Source: Pseudocolwellia sp. AS88
GTDB taxonomy: Bacteria; Pseudomonadota; Gammaproteobacteria; Enterobacterales; Alteromonadaceae
Length of the DNA stretch: 64,000 bases
Assembly (NCBI RefSeq): GCF_030551755.1
Contig: NZ_JAUPEC010000009.1
Location: 62,001 to 126,000 of the forward strand
Direction: 5' to 3'
Shown here in pieces: positions 27,652-38,460 of the stretch. The translations under genes were made by a program, and so were the position numbers. Below the pieces are notes generated by a model. That model was not told the DNA's origin, ran no database searches, and was given only the letters and a program-made list of their open reading frames with translations. The number at the start of each line of letters is the position of its first letter. Positions within the stretch are counted from its first letter, which is position 1.

Positions 27652-28035
27652 ATTTTCCGTCCCTTAATGTATTTCAATATCGTGTTCTATAGTTCTTATG
27701 TTTGAACAAGTAACACGGGTTGGTTTCCCCTCCTTAAATAAGTAATAAGCTGTTCAGCCAGAAAATATAAGCGTTAGCTGTTCAATTGATTTACCCAATA
27801 AGGATGGGATAAGTATTGAGTATTTTGTAAAGGGTTAATATGAGTAAAAGCGCGCAAAGGCATACGCATAATTGCGTAGTTATGTGTGAATGTAATTCGA
27901 AGACTGAGTAAAATGTATTAATAAAAGTTTAGGGGTAAACTATAAAAAAACTGATATAAAGGATAAATACCTATTAACTCAGTTATTTGTGAATATCTGG
28001 AGTTAATTATCAAAGTCAAAATAGATAAAGGAAAT
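27652..28035. other. Divergent intergenic region upstream of the porin-urt-ure cluster
   Basis: 384 bases between divergent genes. It must hold the promoter for the porin (minus) and for the acetyltransferase (plus; AAAGGAAAT before its start). The only clear palindrome is TACGCA-TAAT-TGCGTA (27863-27878), 212 bases before the porin start, a possible regulator site. I see no convincing sigma-54 element or NtrC box. Confidence 0.5.
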
Positions 28036-28503
28036 ATGGAAAATTTAATTACAGTAAGAGAAATTCAGGAAGAAGATCATCCATTTATATTGGGGCTTTC
28101 ACCTCACTTGGCAGAAGTAGCTCAGTTGGATTGGCATAGTGATGAAGCCATTCAAAAAATGCAAGATGACTATATTATTGAAATGCTAGCAGAAACATCT
28201 AAACCTCATATCACTCTTATAGCAGAGCGCAATAAAGTGAAGTTAGGTTTTATTCACGTACGAACACATGAAGATAGTATTTCAGGCGAAACTTGTGGAA
28301 CAGTCCCTCTTCTTGCTGTATCTCCCAAGTCACAAGGATTAGGGGTTGGCAAGTTATTGATGGGCCATGGCGAGAAATGGGCAAAAGACATAGGCTGTAG
28401 ACTGTTACACTTAGAAGTTTTTGCTAATAACAAGAAAGCAGATATCTTTTATCAGAACCTAGGTTTCAAAGCCGAATTAGTTCATATGATAAAACCTTTA
28501 TAG
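28036..28503 (+). CDS. GNAT family N-acetyltransferase
   Basis: 155 residues. Acetyl-CoA binding motif SPKSQGLGVGKLLMGHGEKW and C-terminal LEVFANNKKADIFYQNLGFK are typical of GNAT enzymes. Substrate unknown. AAAGGAAAT precedes the ATG. Stand-alone gene between the urea cluster and a chemoreceptor; no operon partner. Confidence 0.88.
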   Translation: MENLITVREIQEEDHPFILGLSPHLAEVAQLDWHSDEAIQKMQDDYIIEMLAETSKPHITLIAERNKVKLGFIHVRTHEDSISGETCGTVPLLAVSPKSQGLGVGKLLMGHGEKWAKDIGCRLLHLEVFANNKKADIFYQNLGFKAELVHMIKPL

Positions 28504-28643
28504 GAAATTGATAAATTCAAAGTTTTAATTTTAGGCTTTAAGTTGTAATACTTTAAAATATTGAAGGGCTTAATTTATAATGTTGTAAATATATAACCTG
28601 AACAAATAAATGCTTAGATCATATATTTAAACCTAAAAGTAAT

Positions 28644-30617
28644 TTACCTAAACACTTTAGTTGCTGAATTCAGGTTTTCACTGTTTTCTTTGATCTTGCT
28701 AGCTAGCGCCTGCACATCATTGGCTATAGCTGATGATGACTGCATATTTTCAGCTAAGTTATTTTGCATTTGAGCAATTTCATTTGTCACATTACCCTGT
28801 TCTTCTGTCGCCGTAGCTATAGACTCTAATTGACCACTAATACCACTAATAGATTCAGATACAGCTGATATTTCAGACAAGGTTTGTTCTGTTGCCTCTT
28901 CAACCATTGAAATTGAATTATTAACTAGCTCTATACTGTTTACCGTTTTGCCAGATTGCTGCTGCAAATTGCCGATAACATTTTTAATATCAACAACGTT
29001 CTGTTGAGTTCTTTGGGCTAATTGACGAACTTCGTCAGCTACAACAGAAAATCCTCTCCCTGCATCACCAGCTCTAGCAGCTTCAATGGCAGCGTTAAGG
29101 GCAAGCAAATTGGTTTGTTCAGCTATACTATCTATTTGTTCAGCAACTGTTGATATTTCATTGGCACTATTAGATAACTCATGAATAGCAGCAGATGAAT
29201 CTTCTATATTTTTCTTGGTGCTACTTATATAAGAAGAAAGGTTATTCATAGTAAGTGATGCTTGTTTTGATGTGTTGTTAATTTCATTCGCCGCCAGTGA
29301 TGCAGAATTTGTACGCTCAACCACATCACTAAAGGATGCTGTCAATTCTTCAACTGCAACAACCACTGAATGCACACGGTTTTCGACATCGCTGCTGATA
29401 TTAATTTGCTCATTAGACTTATCTAATACAGCGGAAGCTGTTTTGTCTGTTTCAGAGGTGAGATGTTGCACCTCACTCACTAAGGCATGAATTTTATTTG
29501 CCATTGATGTAACAGATTCCATTAAAATATCTGTTTCTTTTTTAGAGTTTTCATTGAAGTTTAAAGAAACACTTGAGACGGCACCATCTCCCACCTCCTT
29601 TAAAGCTTCAACGGTAGGTTTTATATCTTTAAATATAGCTTTAGTGAGAATGCTTAAAACAATTAAGGTAAGGAAAACAGCAACTATACCCACAAGCGCT
29701 GTATTATTACGAATAACTTCGGCCATACTAGTCATACTTGCAATTGGCACTTCAATTACATAAGTCCAATTGTATCCTGCTATTTTTTCATAAAAATATT
29801 GAGAGTCGTTAACTAAGAACTGTCCTGAGTTACCATTTTTGACTTGTTGCTGAATTTCTTCAAAGTTTTCAGGCTTATTAGACTGGTTAAGCATTTTCAA
29901 TTTAGAATCTAGTAAATACATAGTTCCGATAGAGCTCTCATTAAATGTATTTGTGGCTTCTTTAATTGCTGCTAGGGTATCGATTACTTCCAATCCAGAG
30001 AATACGATAACGTTATATTGGTCAGAGTTTATTTTTAATGGAACATAAGCCGTAACATAGTTTTTTCCAAACAAGCTGGCCATTCCATAATAACTTTTAC
30101 CACTGATGAGTGTTTGATAACCTGGATGCTTCTCTTTTCCTAAAAGTGTTCCGTAAGCTCGGTCGCCATTTTCTTTTTTTAATGATGTACTCACTCGAAT
30201 AAAATCATCATCTTGTGTTCTTTGAAACACTGTGATCGGCATTTTGTATTCAGCGGTTAGCTGATCAATCACAGTAAAGTTGTCAACCAATAAGTTATTA
30301 CTGAGCATTAAGTTTTGTAATGGTTGCTTCAAAATATTATTAGTTTCATTAGGATTAAGCGTTAATAATGGACTTAATTTATTAACTAAATTATCAGCAA
30401 CACCTTGGGTGAGTCTTAAATTTAAGCTGTATGAAGGTGACAGTAAATTAGCACTATTGTGTAATTCTGATTCCATCCGTTTTTTCGTATCTTCCATGAC
30501 TAGCTGACTTGAAGATTGATAATTTACAACGGCTATGACAGCAACAAGTAAAATAATCAACAAGGAAACAATAGTTAACAATTGGTGTTGTATTTTTAAA
30601 CGAAAGAAACTCTGCAT
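28644..30617 (-). CDS. Methyl-accepting chemotaxis protein with periplasmic Cache-type sensor
   Basis: 657 residues. A transmembrane helix near residues 12-30, a periplasmic region of about 280 residues with Cache-like features ([34 protein letters not shown]), a second helix ([20 protein letters not shown]), then a cytoplasmic signalling domain. The hairpin tip [19 protein letters not shown] is the standard chemoreceptor signature. It relays ligand binding to CheA/CheW. The ligand is not predictable from sequence; location next to urea genes makes urea or another nitrogen compound a candidate. Confidence 0.94.
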   Translation of the reverse strand: MQSFFRLKIQHQLLTIVSLLIILLVAVIAVVNYQSSSQLVMEDTKKRMESELHNSANLLSPSYSLNLRLTQGVADNLVNKLSPLLTLNPNETNNILKQPLQNLMLSNNLLVDNFTVIDQLTAEYKMPITVFQRTQDDDFIRVSTSLKKENGDRAYGTLLGKEKHPGYQTLISGKSYYGMASLFGKNYVTAYVPLKINSDQYNVIVFSGLEVIDTLAAIKEATNTFNESSIGTMYLLDSKLKMLNQSNKPENFEEIQQQVKNGNSGQFLVNDSQYFYEKIAGYNWTYVIEVPIASMTSMAEVIRNNTALVGIVAVFLTLIVLSILTKAIFKDIKPTVEALKEVGDGAVSSVSLNFNENSKKETDILMESVTSMANKIHALVSEVQHLTSETDKTASAVLDKSNEQINISSDVENRVHSVVVAVEELTASFSDVVERTNSASLAANEINNTSKQASLTMNNLSSYISSTKKNIEDSSAAIHELSNSANEISTVAEQIDSIAEQTNLLALNAAIEAARAGDAGRGFSVVADEVRQLAQRTQQNVVDIKNVIGNLQQQSGKTVNSIELVNNSISMVEEATEQTLSEISAVSESISGISGQLESIATATEEQGNVTNEIAQMQNNLAENMQSSSAIANDVQALASKIKENSENLNSATKVFR

Positions 30618-30855
30618 GTAATTCTTATCCCATCAGCTTGTATAAAAAATTATAGTAATAAAATAATTGTAGACCCAATTCAAGCGCAAATCCAAGTAAT
30701 TGAGAGGCCATAAACACAATTTTTATTCACGTAGCTATTTTCAATATCAAACAATCTATAACAATGAGATAAATCAACAAATACATATAAGTGCAATAAT
30801 TTATAAAAAACCTACGCAATTCTGCGCATATCTCAATTTTGTATTTTTGTGTAGA

Positions 30856-33800
30856 ATGCTAGTGTGCCGCTCATCAGTTATTAAAAAGATAGACAAGTTG
30901 CAATCTAATCAAAAAATACTAACCACACGCCGAACCTATAATAAGCTCGTTGCTAACGAGATGATGGAAGACTTTGCCTTACGTTTTACGGCTAAGCGAG
31001 CACGCCAGCATTCTGTGGGGAAAATAGCGATAACCGCATTAGGTATCGTGTCCTTTTTAGTATTAGAAGCCATAGGCGGTGCAGTCACCTTGAATTATGG
31101 TTTTGTTAATGCCGCTTGGGCAATATTAGCGGTTGTATTGGTAATATTTGTTAGCGGTTTACCTATTAGTTATTATTCAGCTAAATACGGTGTAGACATC
31201 GATTTGCTTAGCCGAGGCGCTGGTTTTGGTTATATTGGCTCTACCATTGCATCTTTAGTTTATGCTTCCTTCACTTTTATCTTTTTCGCCCTCGAAGCCG
31301 CCGTTATGTCGATGGCACTTTATCTGTTATTCGATATGCCGTTATATATAGGTTATGTGATAAGCGCTGTGGCAGTGATCCCGCTAGTAACACACGGCAT
31401 TGCTTATATCAGTAAGTTTCAAGTATGGACTCAGCCTATATGGGCAATATTACAAGTTTTACCATTATTTTTTGTCTTTAATCATGCCGATACCGACATA
31501 CAAGGATGGTTCGAATTTACAGGTAAAGCTGGAGAAACGGGCTCATCATTTAACTTATTGTTATTTGGTTCTGCATCAGCTGTGTTGCTTGCTTTAGTTG
31601 CACAGATTGGTGAACAAGTTGATTTTCTGCGTTTTTTACCTGAAAAACCTAAAAAGAGTCCATGGAAATGGTGGTTAGCTTTAGTTGCTGGCGGTCCTGG
31701 GTGGATAATATTTGGTGGTTTAAAACTCTTATTAGGATCATTTTTAGCTTACTTTGCTTTACAACAAGGTGTTGAATACGCGTTAGCCGCAGATCCTGCT
31801 CATATGTACAACTTAGCCTTTAGCTATGTATTCGACAATACCAATGTTAGCTTAATTGTTGCTTGTACCTTTGTGGTGATCTCACAATTAAAAATCAATG
31901 TCGCTAACGCTTATGCAGGTAGTTTAGCTTGGTCTAACTTCTTCTCACGTGTTACCCATAATCATCCTGGTCGTGTTGTTTGGATGTTATTTAATTTAGG
32001 CATTGCCCTGCTATTAATGGAACTCGGCATCTACCAAACCATTGAGAAAATGTTAACGGTTTATTCTGTGGTTGTATTAGCTTGGTTGAGTTCTGTGGTT
32101 GCTGATTTGATTATTAACAAACCATTAGGTATCAGCCCAAAAGGCATTGAATTTAAACGCTCGCGCTTACACGATATAAACCCTGTTGGTGTTGGCTCCA
32201 TGATTATTGCCACCTTTGTTGGCTTTACCGCTCATTTTGGTTGGTATGGAGAAACCATTAAAGCACTCGCTTCGTTTATTGCCTTTGGTTTACCTTTTAT
32301 TCTTGTTCCAGTCATAGGCTACTTAACTAAAGGACAATTCTATCTTGTTGATAACAACTTACCTGAGATAAAAAAATCCACCATTTGTCATATTTGTGAA
32401 AACGAATTTGAGCAAGAAGATATGACCTACTGCCCCGCTTACAAGAACGCTATTTGTTCTTTATGTTGTAGTTTAGATGTGAGATGTGGTGATAAATGTC
32501 GACCTAAGGCAACTATAGCTAAACAATCTCACCACTTTTTTAGTCGATTTCTCACTACCGCATTGTTAAGACGTTTAACGACGCCTTTAATGCAGTTTGT
32601 TGCAGTAACCTTAAGTTTAAGTTTTATTGGCGCCGGCATCTTGTTTTTGATCTATCTACAAGTACCTTTAGAAGACGACACCATTAAACAAGTTTTCGCC
32701 AGTACGCTGATTAAAATATTCTTTTTATTGTTAATTATTATTGGTGTGGTGAGTTGGCTTTTTATATTAGCAAGAAGTAGTAACCGCTCTGCCCTAAAAG
32801 AATTACGCTCACAAACCAATGCTTTGGCAATAGAAATTGATGCCCATGAAGTGACCTCAATCGCTTTACAAAATTCTAAAGAAGTGGCTGAATCTGCCAA
32901 CGAAGCTAAAAGCCGATACTTAGCTGGCTTAAGTCATGAATTAAGAACACCATTAAACGTACTTTTAGGTTACGCACAATTACTTAGCCAAGATAATGCA
33001 ATACCAAGCAGGCAACGTGAAACTTTATCGATAGTAAAAAGGAATGGTGAACATTTAGCCGATTTAATTGAAGGTTTGTTAGAAATTTCTAAAATTGAAG
33101 CGGGTAAAATTACGCTGCAAAATGATGATATCAACCTTAATTCCATCCTTATGCAGCTGGTTAATATGTTTCAAATGCAAGCTACTCAAAAAGGTATCGC
33201 ATTTACTTACCACATCAGTAAAAATTTACCGACTTATGTAGCTACCGATAAACAACGCTTTAGACAAATATTGATTAATTTAATATCAAACGCGATTAAA
33301 TATACCGAAAAAGGCTCGGTAAATTTTGATGTAACCTACAGAAATAACGTGGCTCAATTTAGTATTACCGATACAGGTGTCGGTATATCGCAAGCAAATC
33401 AAGAGTTGGTATTTAAACCCTTTGAACAAATCAGAAACACTCATACTCAAGGTATAGGTGGAACAGGTTTAGGCTTAACTATTTCACAATCGTTAGCAGA
33501 GCTTATGGGGGGTGAAATTACGTTAAAAAGTGTTATCGACCAAGGCTCTACCTTTACTTTGCGTTTAATGTTATCAAAAACTAAAGAAGCCCCTAAAGAG
33601 CCAGAATATGCGATAACAAAAGTTGTTGCTTATACAGGTCCAGAAAAAACGATATTAGTGGTAGATGATGATCCTAACCAACATCGCTTGATGAATGATT
33701 TATTGAATCCTTTAGGTTTTAAGGTGTTACTCGCCCCTAATGCTGAAACTGGTTTACAAGTGTTGGCAAACAACTCGGCTGATTTATTATTATTAGATGT

Positions 33801-34290
33801 AAGAATGCCTGATATGGATGGTTGGCAAATGGCTAAAAAAATACGTGGTCTTGACTATGTAATGCCTATTTTAATGGTGTCGGCTAACGCCAGGGATGCC
33901 GATGCTAACTTACAAGCCAAAAGCTTTCATAATGGCTATATTGCTAAACCTGTAAATATTGATGCTTTGTTAGGAAAAATCGCTCAGTTTTTACATATAG
34001 AATGGCAATATGAAAACATTAATAATATCAGTACAACACCCACTAAAAAGATAGAAGTAGAAACGAGATCGAGCGTTACAGCTGACCATTATCAAACTTT
34101 AATCGCTATATCTGAAATAGGTTATCTTTCTGGTTTTAAAGAGCAAATGGATAAAATAGATAATGAGTTTCATTTGCCCAATAATGTTAAATCTCAGCTA
34201 AATGAATATATTGCCCAATGTAATTTTCCGAAAATTACTCAGTATTTAAACGAACTGATTAATCAAACCAATAATAAGAAACAGGGATGA
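30856..34290 (+). CDS. NCS1-type transporter domain fused to hybrid histidine kinase
   Basis: About 1144 residues from the ATG at 30856. The open frame begins upstream at a TTG (30700), and a TTG at 30898 just before QSNQKILTTRRTYNKLV is an equally plausible start, since the recognisable domain begins there. Order: NCS1 nucleobase/cation symporter-like domain of about 12 helices (LVANEMMEDFALRFT, then AIGGAVTLNYGFVNA); a Cys-rich knuckle near 511-550 (CHICENEF, CPAYKNAICSLCCS); two more helices; HisKA with His694 in GLSHELRTPLN; HATPase (NLISNAIKYTEKGS, GTGLGL); receiver domain with Asp981 in LLLLDVRMPDMDG. A transporter-like domain as sensor recalls CbrA-type kinases. Likely ligand is a nucleobase, hydantoin or related nitrogen compound. 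It overlaps the next gene by 4 bases. Confidence 0.88.
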   Translation: MLVCRSSVIKKIDKLQSNQKILTTRRTYNKLVANEMMEDFALRFTAKRARQHSVGKIAITALGIVSFLVLEAIGGAVTLNYGFVNAAWAILAVVLVIFVSGLPISYYSAKYGVDIDLLSRGAGFGYIGSTIASLVYASFTFIFFALEAAVMSMALYLLFDMPLYIGYVISAVAVIPLVTHGIAYISKFQVWTQPIWAILQVLPLFFVFNHADTDIQGWFEFTGKAGETGSSFNLLLFGSASAVLLALVAQIGEQVDFLRFLPEKPKKSPWKWWLALVAGGPGWIIFGGLKLLLGSFLAYFALQQGVEYALAADPAHMYNLAFSYVFDNTNVSLIVACTFVVISQLKINVANAYAGSLAWSNFFSRVTHNHPGRVVWMLFNLGIALLLMELGIYQTIEKMLTVYSVVVLAWLSSVVADLIINKPLGISPKGIEFKRSRLHDINPVGVGSMIIATFVGFTAHFGWYGETIKALASFIAFGLPFILVPVIGYLTKGQFYLVDNNLPEIKKSTICHICENEFEQEDMTYCPAYKNAICSLCCSLDVRCGDKCRPKATIAKQSHHFFSRFLTTALLRRLTTPLMQFVAVTLSLSFIGAGILFLIYLQVPLEDDTIKQVFASTLIKIFFLLLIIIGVVSWLFILARSSNRSALKELRSQTNALAIEIDAHEVTSIALQNSKEVAESANEAKSRYLAGLSHELRTPLNVLLGYAQLLSQDNAIPSRQRETLSIVKRNGEHLADLIEGLLEISKIEAGKITLQNDDINLNSILMQLVNMFQMQATQKGIAFTYHISKNLPTYVATDKQRFRQILINLISNAIKYTEKGSVNFDVTYRNNVAQFSITDTGVGISQANQELVFKPFEQIRNTHTQGIGGTGLGLTISQSLAELMGGEITLKSVIDQGSTFTLRLMLSKTKEAPKEPEYAITKVVAYTGPEKTILVVDDDPNQHRLMNDLLNPLGFKVLLAPNAETGLQVLANNSADLLLLDVRMPDMDGWQMAKKIRGLDYVMPILMVSANARDADANLQAKSFHNGYIAKPVNIDALLGKIAQFLHIEWQYENINNISTTPTKKIEVETRSSVTADHYQTLIAISEIGYLSGFKEQMDKIDNEFHLPNNVKSQLNEYIAQCNFPKITQYLNELINQTNNKKQG

Positions 34291-35174
34291 AAAATAAAAT
34301 GAGTGATGTGGTTTTAGTCGTAGACGATTCTCCTGAGTCGTTAGGGATGTTAAATGTAGCCCTTAATACACAAGGATATACAGCATTAGTGGCATTAAAC
34401 GGTTTACAGGCATTGTCTATTGTTGAAAAAGTTGAACCTGATGTTATTTTGCTCGACGCTGTTATGCCTGAAATGGACGGATTTGAAACCTGTAAAAAAT
34501 TAAAAGCCATACTGCCTCATACACCTATTATTTTTATGACGGGACTAACCGATGTTGAAGATGTGGTAAAAGGTTTTAACGCTGGCGGTGTTGATTATGT
34601 GACTAAGCCTATATCACCCGATGAAGTTATTGCGCGTATAAAAACCCATGTAAACACAGCTAAACTTGCCTTAAGTGCTCACGATGCTTTAGATCATGCA
34701 GGTAAAAATGTATTTTGTGTAAGTAACCAAGGTCGATTAGCTTGGGCCACACCACAAGTTCACGAAATAATAGAAGAGCTTGCGGGAGCCAATCCAACAC
34801 CTTGGAGTATATTAGCTGATGAGATAAAAGATTGGTTAGATACTGATACCAATGTAGATTTAATGATCTCAACATTCAACACCCCTTTTAATATTTTGTA
34901 TGAACGTAAGCAGGACGATCTACATTTATTACGAATTGTTCAAACCAGTTCTCAAAAAACACCTGAAGATTTGAAAGTAAAACTGCCTATTACCAAGCGT
35001 GAATCAGAAGTGCTTTATTGGGTATCCTACGGTAAAACAAGCTGGGAAACTTCTCAAATTTTAGAAATGAGCCCACGTACTGTAAACAAACACTTAGAAC
35101 AAATATTTAAAAAGTTAGGTGTAGATAATAGAACATCCGCTGCGGCTATTGCTCTGAGAATATTAGAGAGTTAA
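34287..35174 (+). CDS. Response regulator with LuxR-type DNA-binding domain
   Basis: 295 residues. Receiver domain at 6-125 (VVDDSPESLGML, Asp57 in ILLDAVMPEMDG, FMTGLTD, YVTKPI), a linker of about 100 residues that may be a degenerate sensor, and a C-terminal LuxR helix-turn-helix (LPITKRESEVLYWVSYGKTS, MSPRTVNKHLEQIFKKLGV). The ATG at 34287 overlaps the kinase stop (ATGA); an in-frame ATG at 34299 is the alternative. It is the probable output of the fused kinase and could control the nearby urea genes, by inference. Confidence 0.93.
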   Translation: MKNKMSDVVLVVDDSPESLGMLNVALNTQGYTALVALNGLQALSIVEKVEPDVILLDAVMPEMDGFETCKKLKAILPHTPIIFMTGLTDVEDVVKGFNAGGVDYVTKPISPDEVIARIKTHVNTAKLALSAHDALDHAGKNVFCVSNQGRLAWATPQVHEIIEELAGANPTPWSILADEIKDWLDTDTNVDLMISTFNTPFNILYERKQDDLHLLRIVQTSSQKTPEDLKVKLPITKRESEVLYWVSYGKTSWETSQILEMSPRTVNKHLEQIFKKLGVDNRTSAAAIALRILES

Positions 35175-35372
35175 GTATTTTTAATAAAGACGAGTGAAAG
35201 TCACAAAATTATCCGTTATAACATTTAATAGAAGAACTTCTTTAAGGCAAATCACACAGTTAATATAACCCATCTTAATTTATATGGGTTTTAGGCTTTT
35301 GTGGTAAACTAACGGCAATTATTTTACAGCTATTTTTATTCCAAGCTGATTTAGCATCTTAGAGAAAATCCA

Positions 35373-35804
35373 ATGTCTGATGAATACCCTATTGTTACTA
35401 TTTCTTATCAACCCATTGAACTATGTAAATTACTCAAAATAGCCAATATGGTGTCAGGTGGTGGCGAAGCCAAAATAGTGATCAGTGAAGGTTATGTTTA
35501 TTTAAATGGTGAAGTTGAATTCCAAAAAAGAAAAAAAGTATACGATAACGATGTTATAGAGTTTGATGGCGATATAGTTCAGGTAGTTTGTTCTAATTTG
35601 TCTGCGAGTAAACCGGTTAAAGTACCGGCATCTCTTCAAGAAAACATCAAAGCTAAAGGTAATACAAAAGCTAAGAAAAATGGTAAAAACAAAGCTCAAA
35701 ATAAAACACAAAACAAGAAACCTGAGAATACAAATTCCCCACAATTGATTGATAGTTTTGCTGAACCAGGCAAGCCCCCAAAAAGAAGACCTATTTCATT
35801 CTAG
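35373..35804 (+). CDS. S4-domain RNA-binding protein, YbcJ-like, with basic tail
   Basis: 143 residues. The N-terminal 70 residues carry a small S4 domain (PIELCKLLKIANMVSGGGEA, ISEGYVYLNGEVEFQKRKKV) as in YbcJ. The remainder is a low-complexity Lys/Asn/Gln-rich tail (KGNTKAKKNGKNKAQNKTQ), longer than in the roughly 70-residue E. coli protein, which would add non-specific RNA affinity. Monocistronic. Confidence 0.88.
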   Translation: MSDEYPIVTISYQPIELCKLLKIANMVSGGGEAKIVISEGYVYLNGEVEFQKRKKVYDNDVIEFDGDIVQVVCSNLSASKPVKVPASLQENIKAKGNTKAKKNGKNKAQNKTQNKKPENTNSPQLIDSFAEPGKPPKRRPISF

Positions 35805-35839
35805 CAAAAGCCTTCTAATCTAAATTCATACACGAACAC

Positions 35840-35888
35840 TGATGCTGGTTTAGCGTTAAGTTATTATATAAACTTGACGCTAGCATCA
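35840..35888. terminator. Hairpin between convergent S4 gene and acetyltransferase pseudogene
   Basis: TGATGCT...AGCGT-AAGTT pairs with AACTT-ACGCT-AGCATCA, interrupted by a bulge. It is symmetrically placed between convergent genes, fitting a bidirectional terminator, though flanking T runs are weak (TAAAAAG on one side). Confidence 0.5.
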
Positions 35889-35907
35889 GCTAAAAAGCTT
35901 AAATGAT

Positions 35908-36390
35908 TTATAACTTCTTCTGCCAGAAAACAGCTTGCCCCATTTTTGGATCTAATTCGTAACCGGCAAAACCTTCTTTCTCATAAGCAGCTTTAGCCAC
36001 CTCATTACCTTGCAATACTTCTAATGTTAACTTACAACATCCCATGTCTTTAGCGATTTGTTCAACCTTGTTAAACAATAAGTGGGTTATACCTTGTCTT
36101 CTAAAAGCTTTAACAACCGACACATCATGAAAATTAACTAAAGGTTTAGCGGCAAACGTTGAAAAACCCACAACACAATTAGCAATACCAGCGGGTTTAC
36201 CATCAACTTAAGCTAACACGGTAAAAACATTACTCTGTTGTTTTAAATTCCCAATTAAATGTTTTTGCGTGTACTCAGAAAGTGGCTCACCGCCGCCCAT
36301 AACATCCATCGCATAATCAATTAACAAAAAGAGTAAATCTGTTGTGTGTTGCTCGTTCTGATAATCCGCTTGTATTACTTCTATAGGCAT
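35908..36390 (-). pseudogene. GNAT acetyltransferase interrupted by an in-frame stop
   Basis: Two pieces of one GNAT protein lie in the same frame, separated only by a TAA (complement of 36208-36210). Upstream piece: MPIEVIQADYQNEQHT to NVFTVLA. Downstream, reading continues without shift as VDGKPAGIANCVVGFSTF, then FHDVSVVKAFRRQGI (acetyl-CoA loop) and LEVLQGNEVAKAAYEKEGF. Together they make a normal-length enzyme of about 160 residues. A single base change would restore it, so it is either a recent nonsense mutation or a sequencing error. The C-terminal piece could in principle be re-initiated, but lacks the first strands of the fold. Confidence 0.85.
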
Positions 36391-36510
36391 AAATTTTTTC
36401 CTTGTTTTGTCCCCTAATTTTTCAATAATGTAACGTAATACATTACAGAATATAACCCTGTAACTCGTGGTATTAGCATTAAAAACATTAATAAAATTTA
36501 TTTATAGCTT

Positions 36511-36537
36511 TTGCCAACTAAAGTGCCCTGCTAGAAT
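36511..36537 (+). promoter_or_regulatory. Probable proS promoter
   Basis: TTGCCA (36511-36516) and TAGAAT (36532-36537) with a 15-base spacer. The spacer is short, but the -10 carries a TG extension (TGCTAGAAT). It lies about 50 bases before the proS start. Confidence 0.5.
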
Positions 36538-36585
36538 AGCGCCACTATGAAATTAACACGTCTATTTAACGGAAATCTTTAATCC

Positions 36586-38295
36586 ATGCGTACTAGCCAA
36601 TATTTACTTTCTACACTAAAAGAAACACCAGCAAATGCTGAAGTTATCAGCCATCAATTAATGTTACGTGCAGGTTTAGTACGTAATTTAGCTTCAGGTT
36701 TATACACTTGGCTTCCCACTGGTTTAAAAGTTTTAAGAAAAGTTGAAAACATAGTACGTGAAGAAATGGAACGTGCTGGCGCATTAGAGGTTTTGATGCC
36801 TATGGTTCAGCCTGCTGACTTGTGGGAAGAATCTGGACGTTGGGATGACTATGGTCCTGAGTTATTACGTTTAAAAGATCGTCATAATCGTCCGTTTGTT
36901 TTAGGTCCAACCCACGAAGAAGTTATTACTAAGTTAGTGGCTAATGAAATTAGCAGCTACAAACAACTCCCTTTAAACGTGTATCAAGTTCAATCAAAGT
37001 TCCGTGATGAAATACGTCCTCGCTTCGGTATTATGCGTGGCCGTGAATTTTTAATGAAAGATGCTTACTCTTTTCATTTAACTGATGAATGTTTAGAAAA
37101 AACCTACCAAATCATGTTTGATGCTTATTGCAGAATATTCGATCGTTTAGGTTTAGATTACCGTCCTGTTATTGCTGATACGGGCTCTATCGGTGGCGAA
37201 GCTTCGCATGAGTTTCATGTTTTAGCTGAATCTGGTGAAGATGATATCGCCTTTAGTGACGCAAGCGATTTTGCTGCTAATATCGAAAAAGCAGAAGCTT
37301 TAGCACCTACAGGTGAACGCCCTGCTGCTACGCAAGATTTAACTGAGGTTTCAACACCAAGTGTTAAAACTATTGAAGATGTAGCTAATTTCTTAAAAGT
37401 TGACGTTAAGGCAACGGCTAAAACATTACTAGTTTTAGGTGAAGAAGTTAAAGGTCAACCTACTCCAGTTATCGCACTTGTATTAAGAGGCGATCATCAG
37501 TTAAACGAAATTAAAGCAGAGCATTTACCTTTAGTTGCGTCTCCGCTTACTTTTGCTTCAGATGAGCAAATATTAGCAGCAGCTGGTTGTGATGCAGGGT
37601 CAATTGGTCCTGTTGGTTTAAACATTCCTGTTATTGTCGATAGAAGTGCAGCTCATTTAGCTGACTTTGTATGTGGCGCTAACAAAAACGATGTTCACTT
37701 TACTGGCGCCAACTGGGATCGTGACTGTGCAGAATACACGGTTGCTGACATTCGTAACGTTGTTGAAGGTGATCCTAGCCCATGTGGTTCAGGTAACATT
37801 ATTATCAAGCGTGGTATTGAAGTAGGTCATATTTTCCAATTAGGTCAAAAATACGCAGAAGCAATGAACTGTGGTGTTTTAACTGAACAAGGTAAAAACC
37901 AAACATTAACTATGGGTTGTTACGGTATTGGTGTTTCAAGAATTGTTGCTGCCGCTATTGAACAGAACCATGACAAATATGGTATCAAATGGCCTGCAGC
38001 TATCGCACCTTACCAAGTGGCGATTGTTCCAATGAACATGGCAAAATCAGCACGAGTTAAAGAAACCGCTGAAGCTATGTACGAACAATTACAACAAGCA
38101 GGTATTGAAGTAATATTTGATGACAGAAAAGAAAGACCTGGTGTAATGTTCGCAGATCATGAATTAATCGGAACACCTTTGCTATTAGTTATTGGTGAAC
38201 GTAATTTAGATAACCAAGAACTTGAAGTTAAGAACAGAATAACTGGCGAAAAATCTATGATCAAAATAGAAGACGTAATGTCGTTATTCGCATAG
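36586..38295 (+). CDS. proS: Prolyl-tRNA synthetase, bacterial type with editing domain
   Basis: 569 residues. Starts [20 protein letters not shown]. Class II motif 2 region [21 protein letters not shown], motif 3 [19 protein letters not shown]. The YbaK-like editing insertion lies at about 230-390 ([20 protein letters not shown]). Charges tRNA-Pro in the cytoplasm. Length equals that of E. coli ProS. Confidence 0.98.
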   Translation: MRTSQYLLSTLKETPANAEVISHQLMLRAGLVRNLASGLYTWLPTGLKVLRKVENIVREEMERAGALEVLMPMVQPADLWEESGRWDDYGPELLRLKDRHNRPFVLGPTHEEVITKLVANEISSYKQLPLNVYQVQSKFRDEIRPRFGIMRGREFLMKDAYSFHLTDECLEKTYQIMFDAYCRIFDRLGLDYRPVIADTGSIGGEASHEFHVLAESGEDDIAFSDASDFAANIEKAEALAPTGERPAATQDLTEVSTPSVKTIEDVANFLKVDVKATAKTLLVLGEEVKGQPTPVIALVLRGDHQLNEIKAEHLPLVASPLTFASDEQILAAAGCDAGSIGPVGLNIPVIVDRSAAHLADFVCGANKNDVHFTGANWDRDCAEYTVADIRNVVEGDPSPCGSGNIIIKRGIEVGHIFQLGQKYAEAMNCGVLTEQGKNQTLTMGCYGIGVSRIVAAAIEQNHDKYGIKWPAAIAPYQVAIVPMNMAKSARVKETAEAMYEQLQQAGIEVIFDDRKERPGVMFADHELIGTPLLLVIGERNLDNQELEVKNRITGEKSMIKIEDVMSLFA

Positions 38296-38330
38296 AACTG
38301 GTTTTAATTAGTCTAAGTCAGAAAATATTA

Positions 38331-38366
38331 AAAAGCCGTTTTTCGTAAGGAAAAACGGCTTTTTTG
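38331..38366. terminator. Bidirectional Rho-independent terminator between proS and glpK
   Basis: AAAAGCCGTTTTT and AAAAACGGCTTTTTT form a strong stem with loop CGTAAGG. A run on one side and T run on the other serve both convergent genes. Confidence 0.85.
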
Positions 38367-38460
38367 TTTATGCTTCATTTTGATAAAATAGGATTTCGCT
38401 CAAATTTTAGTTAACAATTGAGTTAACCTATTTTAGAGACTACATGATTTTACTCATTGG

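Noticed and set aside
27652-28035. Sigma-54 promoter or NtrC site before the porin-urt cluster
   Set aside because: GG and GC elements with the required 10-base spacing were not found; only a TACGCA/TGCGTA palindrome is present.
30700-30855. Upstream extension of the transporter-kinase to the TTG at 30700
   Set aside because: The extra residues look like translated intergenic DNA, no ribosome site precedes the TTG, and family similarity begins much later.
35908-36171. Two separate small acetyltransferase genes in 35908-36390
   Set aside because: Both pieces share one frame and together make one complete GNAT fold; neither is complete alone.
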